From Theristus sp. LFF4_11 (Eukaryota > Nematoda > Chromadorea > Monhysterida > Xyalidae), in NCBI GenBank assembly GCA_030248135.1, contig JASANC010000829.1:62001-126000 (forward strand): a stretch of 64,000 bases of DNA. Reading direction: 5' to 3'. The notes beneath the pieces are model-generated. The model ran no database searches, had not been told where the DNA came from, and saw only the letters and a list, made by a program, of their open reading frames with translations. Of the stretch, positions 1 to 16,600 are shown piece after piece (within the stretch, counting starts at the first letter, position 1; each line of letters begins with the position of its first letter). The position numbers and the translations under genes are program-made.

Positions 1-3000
1 GGTAAAGCGAGCAAGATCACGATTCCGTATCGCGATTCGGCGTTGACGTCACTGCTCAAGAATGCACTCGGTGGCAACAGCAAAACTGTCATGGTAAATA
101 TAAATCAATGGGCATGTGGCAAATCCTGGAGAATATACGAAGATAAATGTTGAGAAGAAACAACAACACTGTCGACCAACACGCTCGTGATTGAGCTACT
201 CGTAATTCTCTCAAAAACTAACCAAGCTTGTCTTTTGTCACAGATCGCTGCACTCAGCCCGGCCGATATCAACTATGAGGAAACTCTCTCAACTCTGCGC
301 TTTGGTGAGTTCGGCAAGAAAAAATGCTTTTGCGGTCGTGGTGCAGTTACATACGATGTACTAATGTAGCCCGATTTCAAGACTTCGAATACCAATGACA
401 ATGAGCGCTCTCTTTAGCGAATAGCACTCACAAAATCTACAATTTAGTCGAACTCACTAAAATGTGGAATCAGCTGATTGGTCGGCGGAGGAGAGGCTGC
501 TCACACTCCGCACCCTTCTTATTTCGTGGATCTGGATTCTATTGAAACGTGTTTCTTTTGAATGAGTGTGAATTTCCAGCACCCTTTTCATGCTAAAAAT
601 AAACTCAAAGGGTTGGAGAACAGCGAAATTCAGATTTTTTTATTCAACAGCTCAAAATGCATCTTTTTTATTGACGACGACGACGATGACGACGTCGCTT
701 AATTTTTGCGTGTGAACGGAAAGACAAAAGCCAGTAAGGAGTGCGCTGTTAGCCAGCTGAAGGGGGTTTCATTCCTAGCTGACTGATCGACATGCGTCCG
801 CAATTAAAAAATGCGTTCCGACTTCACGGCGACGACACGACGACGACTTTTCTTTCATCTTTCATTTTCACCGTTTTCAAGTTGTTTTTGGTAAGCTGCG
901 GTGTTCATTTACTTGGTGCACGCAGCAAACCATGCACAGCGCACTCCTTTCAGGCTTTTGTCTTTTAGTTCAAACGCAAAAATTAAGCGACGACGTCGTC
1001 GTCGTCGTCAATAAAAAATGCATTTTGAGCTGTTAAATAAAAAAATCTAAATTTCGCAGTTCTCCAACCCTTTGAGTTTATTTTTAGCATGAAAAGGGTG
1101 CTGGAAATTCACACTCATTCAAAAGAAACACGTTTCAATAGAATCCAGATCCACGAAAAAAGAAGGGTGCGGAGTGTGAGCAGCCTCCCCTCGGCCGACC
1201 AATCAGCTGATTCCACATTTTAGTGAGTTCGACTGTACGCGGACGCTTGATTGGCTGTGCATACGAAAAGCAGCATACGTTTTTAGACACACCGAAAAAG
1301 CAATAAATAAATTAGCGTTTGACTGATTTCTAAACTTGTATTTTCTATGTCATCCGATGCTGAATTGCAGCTTTTCTGTTCAAATTTTTACAGCCGATCG
1401 CGCAAAATCGATCAAGACCAAAGCGGTGGTCAATGAATCAGCGACAGACAAACTGATTCGTGAACTGCGAGAGGAGAATCAACGGTTGATGGACATGATG
1501 AAGAAGGGCGGCGTCACTAGTCTGCTGCCGGATGCTGACGATGCTGCTAGTAACGAAGGTTGCATTTGGCGGGAAATTTGAAAAACGTTGACTTTTTTGA
1601 GAATTCGCCACAATTAGCACTTTGAACTTTGTTGACAATTCAGCTTGAAAAGCCACTGAGCAACCTTTACAGACAGCAATGGCAAAGAACCTTAAATAAT
1701 TTTTGAAAATCAAGCGGCTAGGAAAATGATCGCGAACATGGATTCGATGCACTGCTTGGTTGATGCCATGCTAGTTCGATCAACAACAGTCAATAAACAC
1801 TTGATTTTTTGACTGAAAAACTTACAGAAGTGGAACGCATGAAGGCCGAATTGGAGGCGAATCGTCGTGAAATGGAGAACATGCAGAAGACCTGGGAGGA
1901 GAGACTGAAGGAGAATGCGGCGAACACACAGGTGATATATCTAGATACAACTGCAATAACACCATAAGCATGGAAAAAATATTACTGAAGAAGGAAACAA
2001 TCGAAGGCAAATTTTAAAACAAACAACATTTTTTGAAAATGAGCGCTGACGAAATGTAAAATGAGAGAAACAGTTTGCAAAGTGAAAACAGGGCTAGATG
2101 CGTTTATTGTACAAATTATAATAACGTCATTTGAATAGCCGCATTAGTAGCTCCGTTATGTCAGTGCTAATGCCGATGAATTCCCATTTGTCTGCGCAAT
2201 ATACATCAACACAAGAACCACACTCAAAGAAAAATCTCACACATTTATTAAACCACTTCAAACGTTCAAATTTATCTTTTCTCCCAAAAGGCCGAAGAAA
2301 AAGAGCACGACGAATCGGAGGAGAAGCGCACGAAAATGGCGCATTTTTGGAATCTGAACGAGGATCCGTCATTGACGAATATCATTGTGCACTTTTTGGA
2401 GATCGGACAAATCACGGTCGGAAACAACAAAGCACAACCGCCGCCGGATATTGTGCTCAGTGGAATGAGGTTGGAATAGCGAACATTGAAATCCAAAGTT
2501 TACAAGGAAAAATTAAGACAACAAAAACGTGAACACTTTTTGGTTTGTGCGCAAAATTCATGGTTCAAAATGTACGCGCAGAAAAAATCTTGCGCATGCT
2601 CGTGCAGATGCACAAACCCGTGCTCTTATCGATTCACATGCACAAACATTAAAACAATGCAGATGCAGCCGTTGTTTGTTTCTGAAAATTGAAGGTCTCT
2701 GAATCCCTAAGTGAACGGGTTTGAGCATTTGCCTCCCGAAGTAAGTGCACGAACATGCGGATGTATATGTGCATTATTTTTTCTGCGTGTAACACACAAC
2801 CAATATGGGAACGTTCGTTGACTTGCTTGTGTTTACCTCTTCTCACTAAGTAACACACGGAGAAAAAAAGGTGTTAAAAAAGTTCAATATTTTATTGAGC
2901 ATTGGTTAATTAACGTACCAGTTTTAAGTTGCAACAACGTGTAAACAAAGTGTGGACTTTTTGTTGAACAGATTTCTCTGCCAGTAAACGTTTGAACAAT

Positions 3001-6000
3001 CAAGGGTGACCGTGACCATGGCCGGTATAAGACCACAAGAACTTTTAAAATCAGCAAAATGCAAGAATTTAAAAAACTGTCAATTTCGTGACAATTTTTT
3101 AAAACCTGTTACAAATTTTCTAGCATTGAACAACGACACTGCACGCTGAACAACAAGAATCACAAGAAGATCACGATCACCCCGATGCCCGGTGTCGCAA
3201 TCATGGTGAATGGAAAGGAAATCTCTAAAGAGACCCCACTAAACCACAATGATCGGTAGGTTTGTGTGTATTGAATCTTTTAATTTCATTGTCGTGCAAA
3301 ATTTATACCAAAACCTGTGCCCCTGTAGTGCTCACTTTTAGGGTTACGACGTGTTTTTTATGATTTTTTTGTCGTTTTTTAGAAAACACAGAAGTGGTGC
3401 TGTGAATTTTAATTGTCGAATTAAAATTGCGTTATTATTGTTATATAATTAGCGCAGTCAAAGCAATGTATGCATGCATGTCGGTGTCTTACGGTCATAA
3501 CACTGTTTTTACGATACCATAACCCTAAGGCTCTTTCTGACAGCTGTAGTGCGTGAGGCGGCATCATAAAACTGCGCGTCCATACGAAAATTCGTTTAAC
3601 GTTTATTTTAAAACTCATAAAATTGATGCAGTTTACATGCAAGCGTTGATCTGTCAGGAAAATACAAAACGGTTTTAAAACGCAAAATCGTTGCTTGTTT
3701 TAATGTTTTTTGCGTAATTTCTGTCATTGACTCGCATGTTTGCTTGGAAATTTGTCATCTGCAAATCAAATAGGATCATCAGGCATAAAAATCTGTCATG
3801 ACCTTTACACGAACAAGCGAGAGAACTGCGAGACTTGGGTGTGGCATTATTGGAAGGAGGGGCTTCAGAACTGAAGAACATTGCAAATGCGTGGAGCGGA
3901 CACAGCGGCAAAAACGGGACAGGGCACCGCACGCCAATTTCACGTAGAACACCTTTGGTACCAGGTTTCGTGCCAAGATTTGCTCACGCGGATGTCCATC
4001 ATTTATGCCGTGAATAATCTATGTGATGATCCGTTTTAGCTGATTGCGCCCCAACAAAATACAGCAGCGGCCAGCAATTCTGGGAACTTTAGACACTTAT
4101 TCTTAAGCTAAACCTTCTTCACATCTACAAATCTTCAGCCTTTTGTTCGGCGGCAATCATCTGTACGTGTTCTCACATCCGAATGCAAAGAAGAAGGAGA
4201 AGAAGCAAACGGTCACATGGGAACAGGCACAACAGGAGATAGCACAGTCCTCAGGCATCCTAGGACAACAGCCGGCTGGCGCTGTTAGGTCAAAAGGTAT
4301 GAGGGCTCCATGCGCTCGACTGGTCACCAACGAGAAACAAACTAACATATTGCTGAGTACTGATGCTTAAAAGCAGTACACAACAAATATCCTTTTGATA
4401 AACAAGAAGTTTTGAAGCACATAACCAGAGGATACTCAACAGTTTGTCGCGTCTTCGATGAGAAAAAAGACAATTCTGCAAGATCGTCTATTTTCCTTGT
4501 TGTCAGTGTGAGCAAACACGCTAAAATGCAGTATGGAATTTGAAACAGTTCAAATGTCTTGAAAAATTCTGACTTAACGGCTTGGTATTTTAGAACGAGT
4601 TCAAAATCCAGAATTTTTGAAAGAACCACCTCCAAAACAATTATATTAACTTTTCCAGAGGCTCTAATATTGCAAGAGGAACTGCTACAAGTGATGCCCC
4701 AGGTGTACCGTGCGAACGCAATGGCAAACGAACTGAAGAAACCGACAAAGTTTGAGATCATGCTCGTCTCGCCGCAGGCACGCGGCCTCAAGTCTGGCAA
4801 CACTGATGTCAGTCGAATTTTTTTCTTGATTTTTTGCATCTTTCTGGATTTTTTGGAAACCGGCAGGCTACACCAATTGGCAACACGGGAGTCCTGTCTA
4901 GTTTCAATGCAATTTAATGTGCTAAAACTTACCGATTTTTTCAGATTGAAGTGAAAGTGATCAACAAGCAAGAGGATACCGAGTTCTTGTGGGAGAAGAA
5001 CAAGTTTACGAATCGATACTATGGAATGCAGGAGTTGTACCAAAACTACACGGAGGGCTATGCCGATTGGGACGTGGAAAAGGTAATATAGCGGTTTGTT
5101 TAGAAATGGGGAATACACACCGTTTCAAATTATCTTCATCAATCAAGTGATTGAAGTTGTTTGATTCTTGCGGTGAAAGATTTCACTTCAATATTCACCT
5201 GATTTTTATCAAAACAAAACATCTGTTGTTAACAAAACATAAAACCACCAGGAAAACGACCCATTCTACGAGCCCCCAGACTCCGAGATGCTAGTCGGTG
5301 GCGTTCATCTGTACTTGCGATCGTTGGCCTACATGATTGAAATGGACGACCAATTGCCGATTATCGATTTCAAGGTAAGCGACGTTGATGAATTTCAATC
5401 TACTTTCACTGAAAATAGTCGTTGGCATTGGTTAGCTTCAGCGGCATTCATGAAGCAGTATTTAGTGACGCGTAGCTGTGTTAAGACATAGCTATGCGGT
5501 CAATAAATGTGTCTTCATGAACGCCCTTTAACTGTTAACCAAACAATGTGAAAAAAATTACAGTTGCATTTAACAAGAGACTACGCTGACTGGGTGGGCT
5601 TGAATAATGACAATGTTAAGTATGATAAATTGGTGCTGATTTTTTAAACTGAAAACAGTGTCGAAAATTTTGCCTGACCGCATTGGTCCAGACCGCAGTT
5701 CTCCGGACTACAATTATCCGGGGCCGCCATTCTTTGAGCAACAATTTTCCGAGGTCGGAATTGTGCCACAATTGTCCGAGACCGCATTCTCCGGGCCACG
5801 ATAGTCCAGGCGGAAATTCTTTGAGCCGTAATGGTCTAGTCCGCAATTATCATAGCGCAATTGTGCAATGTCGTAATTGTTCGGGCCGCAATTGTTCGAG
5901 GCCGCAGATTTTCTACTACAATAAAATGCACTCCGCTATACACACATTAAAATTGACATTGTGAACAGAAACAAAAGAAAGCAAAAGTTCGTCACCACCG

Positions 6001-7869
6001 CTGCAGGGCCAAGAGCGCGGTCAACTGATGGTGTCTGCAGCGCCGTGCACGCCGCAAGGCGATGAAATTCGTGACGGCTTCGTCGAGGGACCGGAGGAGT
6101 TGATCGGCAAAAACTTGAACTTCAAAATCAAGATCCGCTCCGCGATCGGCCTGCCACGGCAGTTCATGGAGGTGAGCCCTGAAACGGCAAGCGGATTGCC
6201 TGTGCATTGCATATTACGATTGAAACGAAGTTTTCACTGGCCAATCTGCGTGATGCGTGCAAATGCAAGACAATCGTTACAAACAGTCCACCTAATCTTT
6301 GGCAATAAAACAGCGGACTGTCTGCATTTGAATTGGAGCTCACTGATTGGTCCAACTCACTCAACACAGCCAATCAGCATGCCAGGATGCACAAAATCAA
6401 ATGGTTTAACTTGACTGTGGAAAAAGGTTTAAAAATCGTCCCGCTGAACCAAAAGGTGATTCGCACGTTCTAACATGCAACATTTGAAACATGATGCGCT
6501 GGGTGTCAGCGCATGATTGAACACACGATGTAGACAATCAACAAACTACATAGGCGAATCAATCAACCGATCAACGCTCTCAAACCATTAAAACACAACC
6601 GGGGATAAAATGTTCAGACCCGCTGCCGATACAAGTTCTTTGGCAACAACGAGCCGACGCACACGCGCGAGGTCAGCGGCAGCAATCCGGAGTACGAACA
6701 CGAGCAGCAGTTCACGTTTCGACCGGTCACAAGCGAGGTGACGGGCTGAAAGTGTTTTTGGAGGCGAAAATTTGGGCAACTGGTGGGGAAAGCTTTAGCT
6801 TCACGATTGCTTCACCAACGATCTGTGTATTGGCCGCATCCATTCCAAAAAACCTGAAGCACAAAACCACCGAACGGACTGCAGCTGATCGAGCACTTCC
6901 AAGACGACGCGCTGTACATCGAAGTGCTCGGCAAGCAGGCGGCACGCGGCAGCAGCGCACGCCGCGGCACTCTGCCGTCGTACAACCAGGGGGCGAAGGG
7001 CGCGTTCACGGGCAGCATCCACGAGATGGAGAAGAAACTGGTGAGCGCTGGGGGGGGGCACACACGAGCAGGGTGAACGATCGAAACAGTGACTCTTGGA
7101 CAAAGTGGGAAAAGAACCTGAAACGGAACTGAGGATCAGCTGGCATTACCAGATGAAAATTACAGCTGCACTTAGTTTATAACATGCCAACATGCCCGTT
7201 TTAAAATCGAGAATAAATACCTGACGCTCAAGGTAAACGGTAGATAGATAGATCAAGATACCGCAATCGCAATGTTCCCCAATCAATGAGTGTTAGTTTA
7301 GTAGCAAATTTAGATGCAACGTTTTCGCATCATGGCTACGTCAGTTCGAAGGACATCAGGCATGCGTGTCCATGAAATTGTCAGAATCCCAAGCAAAGCA
7401 AAAAAATTTCTATCAGTTGTCTGAATTCAAAGCTGTCAGCAGTTTGCTGAACTTTTGCCATACCACCAGTTCTGATCATCAAAGATCTACTGATAAAAAA
7501 GAACACATTTTCAGGACAAAATTCAACGCCTGCTAGATGACGCGCTGAAGAACAACTCGAAAAGTCTCTCTGTAAGTCGGAATTGGGAAGTGGCAGAAAA
7601 ACAAGACTTTCCACCAAGAGTAAAACAACACAAATACCAGAAGTGACGCCAATTTCTAAAAAAAATATTGCAATACCCAGGTAAAAGACGTGCAGCGAGC
7701 ACTGAACGAGGCAGAACGCAGCAAGTCGGCACGGGGCAGCTCTGATGGGGCCAGCAAAGGGGGGCATCATAAAAAACGCAGCAGTGTCAGCGGCAAGAGC
7801 AACGACTCCGGATATTCAGATGATGGAAACGGAAAACGCAGTCACAGGGGCAGTCGCAAGGGTCGCTGA
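1..7869 (+). CDS. kinesin-3 family motor protein (KIF1/KIF28/KLP-6-like), 3' part
   Basis: Microtubule plus-end motor of the kinesin-3 family, incomplete at its 5' end. Exons: 1-93, 244-304, 1394-1558, 1828-1931, 2291-2469, 3124-3255, 4139-4296, 4659-4807, 4945-5082, 5252-5374, 6007-6171, 6618-6737, 6885-7040, 7515-7571, 7681-7869; all phases agree, giving 662 residues to a TGA stop. It starts in the end of the motor domain ([20 protein letters not shown], then [20 protein letters not shown]) and continues through the neck ([10 protein letters not shown]), a short coiled coil, an FHA domain opening [17 protein letters not shown] and closing [12 protein letters not shown], and a KIF1-type region after the FHA with [14 protein letters not shown] and [17 protein letters not shown]. 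The tail is Ser/Lys/Arg-rich and unrecognised. There is no PH domain as in KIF1A/UNC-104, so KLP-6/KIF28 is the closer match. Family certain, subfamily inferred. Confidence 0.9.
446..1234. repeat. long inverted-repeat (foldback) element in kinesin intron 2
   Basis: Two arms of about 300 bp, 446-752 and 928-1234, are near-perfect reverse complements, ending AGTCGAACTC and GAGTTCGACT. They enclose a spacer of about 175 bp. Each arm contains a GAC/GTC microsatellite that differs in length. There is no coding capacity. This is probably a non-autonomous DNA element. I could not define a target duplication. Confidence 0.85.
5441..5525. repeat. short palindromic element, copy a
   Basis: About 85 bp, opening GGCATTCATGAAGCAGTATT and closing with TTCATGAACGCC, its imperfect reverse complement. 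The inner part (GCGTAGCTGTGTT, then a partial reverse complement) also folds. Three relatives lie near 9349, 56201 and 59026. It sits in kinesin intron 10. Confidence 0.75.
5665..5915. repeat. degenerate 15-nt period minisatellite, array 1
   Basis: About 16 imperfect units of roughly 15 nt, loosely CCGCAATTGTTCGGG, follow one another in kinesin intron 10. Units differ at many positions but keep an AATT-like core and a GGCC-like joint. It is not in frame with any exon. Arrays of the same period lie near 33045, 33388 and 62430. Confidence 0.7.
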
Positions 7870-8900
7870 AGTGGAAAGGGCGTCGCGGTTTTGGAATTTA
7901 CCTCGACTTAAATTTTGTTTACTTGATCGCAGTTTTGTTTGCCGCAATGGCATATGGCTGGCCAATCAGTGTTGAACTTTTCAAAATGCGACTCCAGTTT
8001 CAGTAATTTTGCATTTTGATACAAAGTCACAAATTGGAGCTACTGGTGTTTATCGAGTCGTCGTCTGTGACTGTGTGCGTTTACAAATCAAGGTTGTTAA
8101 AAATGTGACTCGTTCATTAGTGTTGAGTTGTGTGGAGCCAATCATCGAATTGCCATGGGCATTCTAAACTCGTATCTCATGTTATTGTTATATGGCAACG
8201 CCAATATGCTTGTATTTTTACATTCCATGTTTTTCGAGCTATTAACCAAATTGTTATTTCAAAATTACACCAAAGCTTCTGTGCCTTCTATTCCAATTTT
8301 CGGACAGTGCCTTGTATTCCCAGACTTGCAATTTTACACTTTATTATGTCAAAGACAATGAGATCCATTCTGTCAAAAACAATTTGTGAATCTACTGCAC
8401 ATATTGCTCCGAATTGTGTACAAACACGTTGTTTTGTCAACCAGTTTATAAATGAAAAAAAATGTAACCAAAAATGCACCACTGTAAACGAGCGCGCGTT
8501 GGACTAAAACTTCCGCACACATCAAATTTAGAAAACACTCCAATCAAATCGATTATTGTTGTTTGGTTGTGCATGCCTGTGAAATTTGACTGAAAGTTGA
8601 TAGATATGAAAGTTGCATGACATGGCAATTGTGCAGCAGGCCGGCTTGACAGGTCAGGCATGAAATTGGACGCATGAAAAAATGCACCAGTGTCTGGGAG
8701 AGCCACCGCGTTCTGGCGGTGATCGAAACGAAAATCGCTGACGTGTCACGTGCAGCCTGGCTGACGCGAAATTGGTGCGACGGCGACAACGCTCCGCAGT
8801 GGCGGCAATGAACAACAACAATAGCAAGCATGAAACTGATTCCCTATCTATGGAGTCGCAGATTCAAAAAAAATTGAGCCAGGCTGCATTGCAAGTTTGT
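7870..8900. other. intergenic, between convergent 3' ends
   Basis: Separates the kinesin stop codon (+) from the NTMT1 stop codon (-). It is AT-rich with only scattered short ORFs. It should hold both 3' untranslated regions. I see no further gene. Confidence 0.6.
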
Positions 8901-12333
<3,433 letters not shown>

Positions 12334-13610
12334 TCTGGCGTAGTTTTGGTTTGCAACTGAAATTCGAAATTTTTTAAACTTTTTTTAAATCTTTTTTTAA
12401 ATCGGGATTTTTTAGTTAATTTTTAATTAATTAAAAAAACGAATTTTGGCGATTAAAATTGTACTTTCATCCAAAAAAAAACGTTTTAAGACGCGTCAGC
12501 GCGGTTAAAATGCACCTATTTTTGTCGACCATCAAATTTTCCTCCGGCGTTTTGAAATTTTTTAAATTAATTGAAAACGGAATCGAACGGGTCGCCCCCA
12601 CGAACTCGGCCAACCGGGGAAAAAAAATAACCAAAAAACACCACGCATGGGGGTCTACTCTCATGGGGGGGGTGCATTTTTTCAAAATTGTCTGTGGGGG
12701 GGTCATAGTTGTTCTAGGGGGGGGGGCCTGGGGGGCAGTAGCGAAAGCGGGACCTTGGGTGAGGGGGGGGGGTGTTTGCCAAATTTCAGAGGGGGGATCA
12801 GGTCAGGTGCCTTCTCGGTGAGGGGGGGGGGGGTGCACGGGCAGCAAATTTTCCTGAGGGGGGGTGCACTGGCAGAAAAATTTCGTGAGGGGGGGTGCAC
12901 GGGATCGCACAGGTAATACCAAATTTTTGCCTCAGAAAAACACAGAAATTTTTGTAAAATACAGAATATTTTGTGCAAACAAGCTGCTTGTTTGGTCAGA
13001 AACAACAAAATCTATGCAGGGACAGACACAAACGTCAAGAAAAATGCAAAACCGACAGAAAGCAAACCAAAACAATGAACCGATTTCATTCATCGCTACA
13101 TTATCAGTTTCTTCTTCAGTTCACCAGTTTTTATTGTTTCTTCAGTTCACCACTTTCTTCGTCAGTTTTTTTATTGTTCCAAACTAGGCTCTGAGTCTGT
13201 CTGTCCGTTCCATCTTCCATAGGGAAAACACGAAGTTTTGAACAACCGATCGAAATGTCCATCCGGAAATTTTTCATCAAGGCAGCCAGCCAGGTGTAAC
13301 CAACCACCCATCAGCGTGCCAGATTCGTTTTTCATTTGTTTTCTTTGGCCAACCAATCACCGTGCCAGATTCTCGTTTTCTTATTTGTTTTCTGGGCTAC
13401 CAAATCAGGGCACGATCAAATCAGGTTTCGTAAGAAAAACCAGTAAAGAGCGTGAACTTAACTTTTTTAACTTATAATTAACGCCCTATATATTTTGTGA
13501 CTTATCGTTAGGCGTCGTAGGCCAACCAAACACCAAACCAACCGACAATCGACATTTTGTTCTCTGCCGCTGCAACAAAACAAATCGAGGAGGAGACATT
13601 GAATGTCAAC
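12334..13610. other. divergent intergenic region with G-tract repeat
   Basis: Separates the start codons of NTMT1 (-) and GCP2 (+), so any shared promoter lies here. 12650-12910 holds runs of 7-11 G with GGTGCACGGG-like spacers and the repeat end CATAGTTGTTC. The open frames through it are compositional. The rest is AT-rich. No TATA box stands out. Confidence 0.6.
13290..13400. repeat. tandem duplication of about 55 bp upstream of GCP2
   Basis: Two diverged copies of a segment containing CAACCA, GTGCCAGATTC and TTTGTTTTCT follow one another about 200 bp before the GCP2 start. It could be regulatory or a simple duplication. Confidence 0.55.
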
Positions 13611-16600
13611 ATGTCCAAGGACAGCCCATCGGCGTCGTACGTTGTGCACCACAAAATCCGCGAGTTTATCAAATCGACGGGGTGGGTGTGGGTTTTTTGT
13701 TTTTGTGCTCAAAGTTCTCAAATCTCAAGTCAAACATTTAGGCATTCATGAAGAATAGTGGGGTTTTGAAAAGCGCTCCAGCTTTGGACTGACCGACGAC
13801 CACAAAAGCAAAACTAAACGTGTTTCAGCAATGCCGCACAGTCACCAGAAAGCGGCAAGTATGCCGACTCACTCCTGAAGCAGGTGCAGAGTCCACGAAC
13901 GGCGCTGACAACGTCGGTCGGTTTCCAGTTCCAGAAGTTCCAACAAAAATCCAGTTCTTTACGTGTTTGGTGAGTATAATGTCTGCTTTTAATTTCTCTG
14001 AAACAATTGTATTTCAGAATCAACCAAACATCAGTCACGATTCCGAATCTAGCATGGCGGATTCAAAACTTCGGTAAGTAAATGATAGAAGCAGAAAAAA
14101 ATCCAAGCAGAAAAAGCAAAACTGCGCAATGAATATAGGCTTTCTTTCTGTGTGCCCATCGTGATGCTCTTGAAAATACTTTGAAGCTGTTCTTTTTTTA
14201 AATTAAACATTTTGGTGCAAAAGTTAACGATACATAAAAAACAGCCAATTCTAACAACCACAGCGTGCCGGGCATCCCTTCAACACAAACACCACCACCC
14301 TCCGCTGCAACAACAGTCGATTCGATGCATTCTACCGTTTCCGATTTGTCAAACGGTTCGCAGTTGGAAAGTATTTTTTGCACGTGTTTTTTGTTCGTGA
14401 AGTGTACTTTTTATTGCCCCTGAAGAAGTCGCTGACCACGACAAAAACAATAAACTGCATGCATCGCAACTGTTAAGCATGAAAAAGACCATTTAAGTCG
14501 TCTTATGGTTGCAGCAATTAGTGTACGGTCTGGCCGAATAAATATGGCAGTCCTTGTAGTCTCCCTCAAGGCGGGATTACTCGCAGACTAGGAGTTGTCT
14601 ATTTCAAGAATGCCAAGACAATTCCCAGTCGTGTGTGCAAGGGAGAAAGGATGAACAGAATGGCACGAAGAATAAATTAGTTTAAAAAACACGTCAAAGT
14701 TGACCTGCAATTGGGTTTTTGAATGGCTTTTTTCTTTCATTCAAATTTCGCGCGCTCCTTGCACCCTGAAAAAAGCTGCCATGTTTACTCGGCCACTCCG
14801 TAGTACCAAAATGGCAGTAACAAATGCAATTACTGTCAATTTTATTCTCATGTCTGGGTCACTGTCAAATTCACATTGCTTTTTCCGTTCATATCCCCTT
14901 CCGTCTTTGCAGGTCACCATTCCACGAACAAATCCAAAAAGTCGTCGCAACGAAAGTCACCACCACCCTGCGCGCGTTCCGCCACCACCGCTGACTCCGC
15001 CTCCACGCCGAACCAACCAATCAGCGATCAGCATTGCTCCATCACAACAACGTCCACTAATCAGTGCACACCCGACGATGTGTTTGCTCACTCGGCTAGC
15101 AGCAATGCGGACTCGATCTCGGGAGCACTCGCGAAGTTGGACCTGAGAACCGGCTCACAATTCGTCACTAGGCGCCCGTCCAGTCAGGTTTGGGTAGAAA
15201 TTTTAAGTAAAATACGCGTTTATACTTGTATTTTAAGCATTATTTAGCTGCTTTTTTCGCTTTTTAGCGTTTTAGCTATGTATATATTTAATTTCAAAAT
15301 TTTGACCGCCCCCCCCCGAATCCCCAAAGTCACATGCCCCCCCTGCGCCCCCCCCAAATTTTCCAGCTATCTATCTATCTGGTAAATTTTCTCCAACTAT
15401 CTATATCGCCCCCCTCCAACCCCACGGCTCTGGAACAACTATCTGTGAGGCTAGCTGCGTGATTTACTGAATGCTATTTGTACAAGTGGTGCCAACAGAA
15501 ACGCCACATAGCTGCACGACGCTTAATGCATTCAGAAAGTGTTTCAGCTGCCGCATTGCTATGCTGTGCGCCACATCACCGAATAGAGCACAAAACGCAA
15601 AACCTATAAGTTCGCTCAACGCCTGGAAATCGATTTTTGTTTAGGGACCGTCATCGCCTGCAGCGAACGCTGGCAGTTCGTCGGGTGTCAGACCGCGACG
15701 CGACTTGCAGTTTACGGTGAGTTCCGTTCCGGGAGTTAATTGTTTTACCTTTTTTGGTAGTGGAAGTCTTACAAAAAGGCAAAACTGTTGGTCAAAGGCA
15801 AAGCATTGGTTTTATACTGGCTCTGCGACTCAATACATTGCCGAAGTGACCCCCGGTCGTATTTCATGGACAAGTGGAGTTAGTTCTCGGCCAATTTTGA
15901 ATTGTCCCGTCAAAAGCAGGAAACTGCATTTACTATATGCAATCGTGCTGGTTTAATTTTACCGACTGGTTGGTGCACACATGATGCAGGCATTGACTCC
16001 GCTTTCGCAGCAATGCTGGCAGAGACACATGTGCACTACTAATACTGTCCATTAGCCACGGCCATGTGCTTACGGGACCAGAAAACATATTTGCATTTAG
16101 TTGCTCTAAGCGACTTTGCAGCTTGACAACATGTCCTCAATGGCCCGTGAAATCGAGCTCGGCGTTCGCACCACCAGCACAGCAGAACGCGACTTGGTCG
16201 TGGCGAAATTCGCCGACTTTCAACAAATGTTGCTTGACAACGACGAAGATGACTTGGATGAGCAGCTGAGCATGTCTGATGAGGTGGAGTCCCACTCTGA
16301 AGGCCGTAATATCGTACGCCTGCGACCGTGCAACATGACTGTGTGCGGAAAGTGCACGGTCGTCAGACTGCACCTGCAGAACAGTGAAACCGTGACGTTC
16401 AGTGCACGTCGCCGAGTGACCGCTGTAGAATTGGCGCGCTCGCTCATGTTGCTTCTCAACTCTCAACAGCGAAGCAGCGTTCCAAATTCAAGTTTCTTGA
16501 ATGAGTGTTTTTGTTGGCATGTTCACAGCTTATTGACATCAGGTGCCATTTGTTTGCAATGCCCCGTTCTATTGAGAGCAGTTTCAGACGGTGTCGGCCA

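Noticed and set aside
4342..5118. 258-codon minus-strand open frame
   Set aside because: It runs opposite two well-supported kinesin exons and their intron, and its translation has no recognisable features.
12459..12916. Gly-rich open frames in the poly-G region
   Set aside because: They result from runs of G and belong to the CATAGTTGTTC repeat; no splice or homology support.
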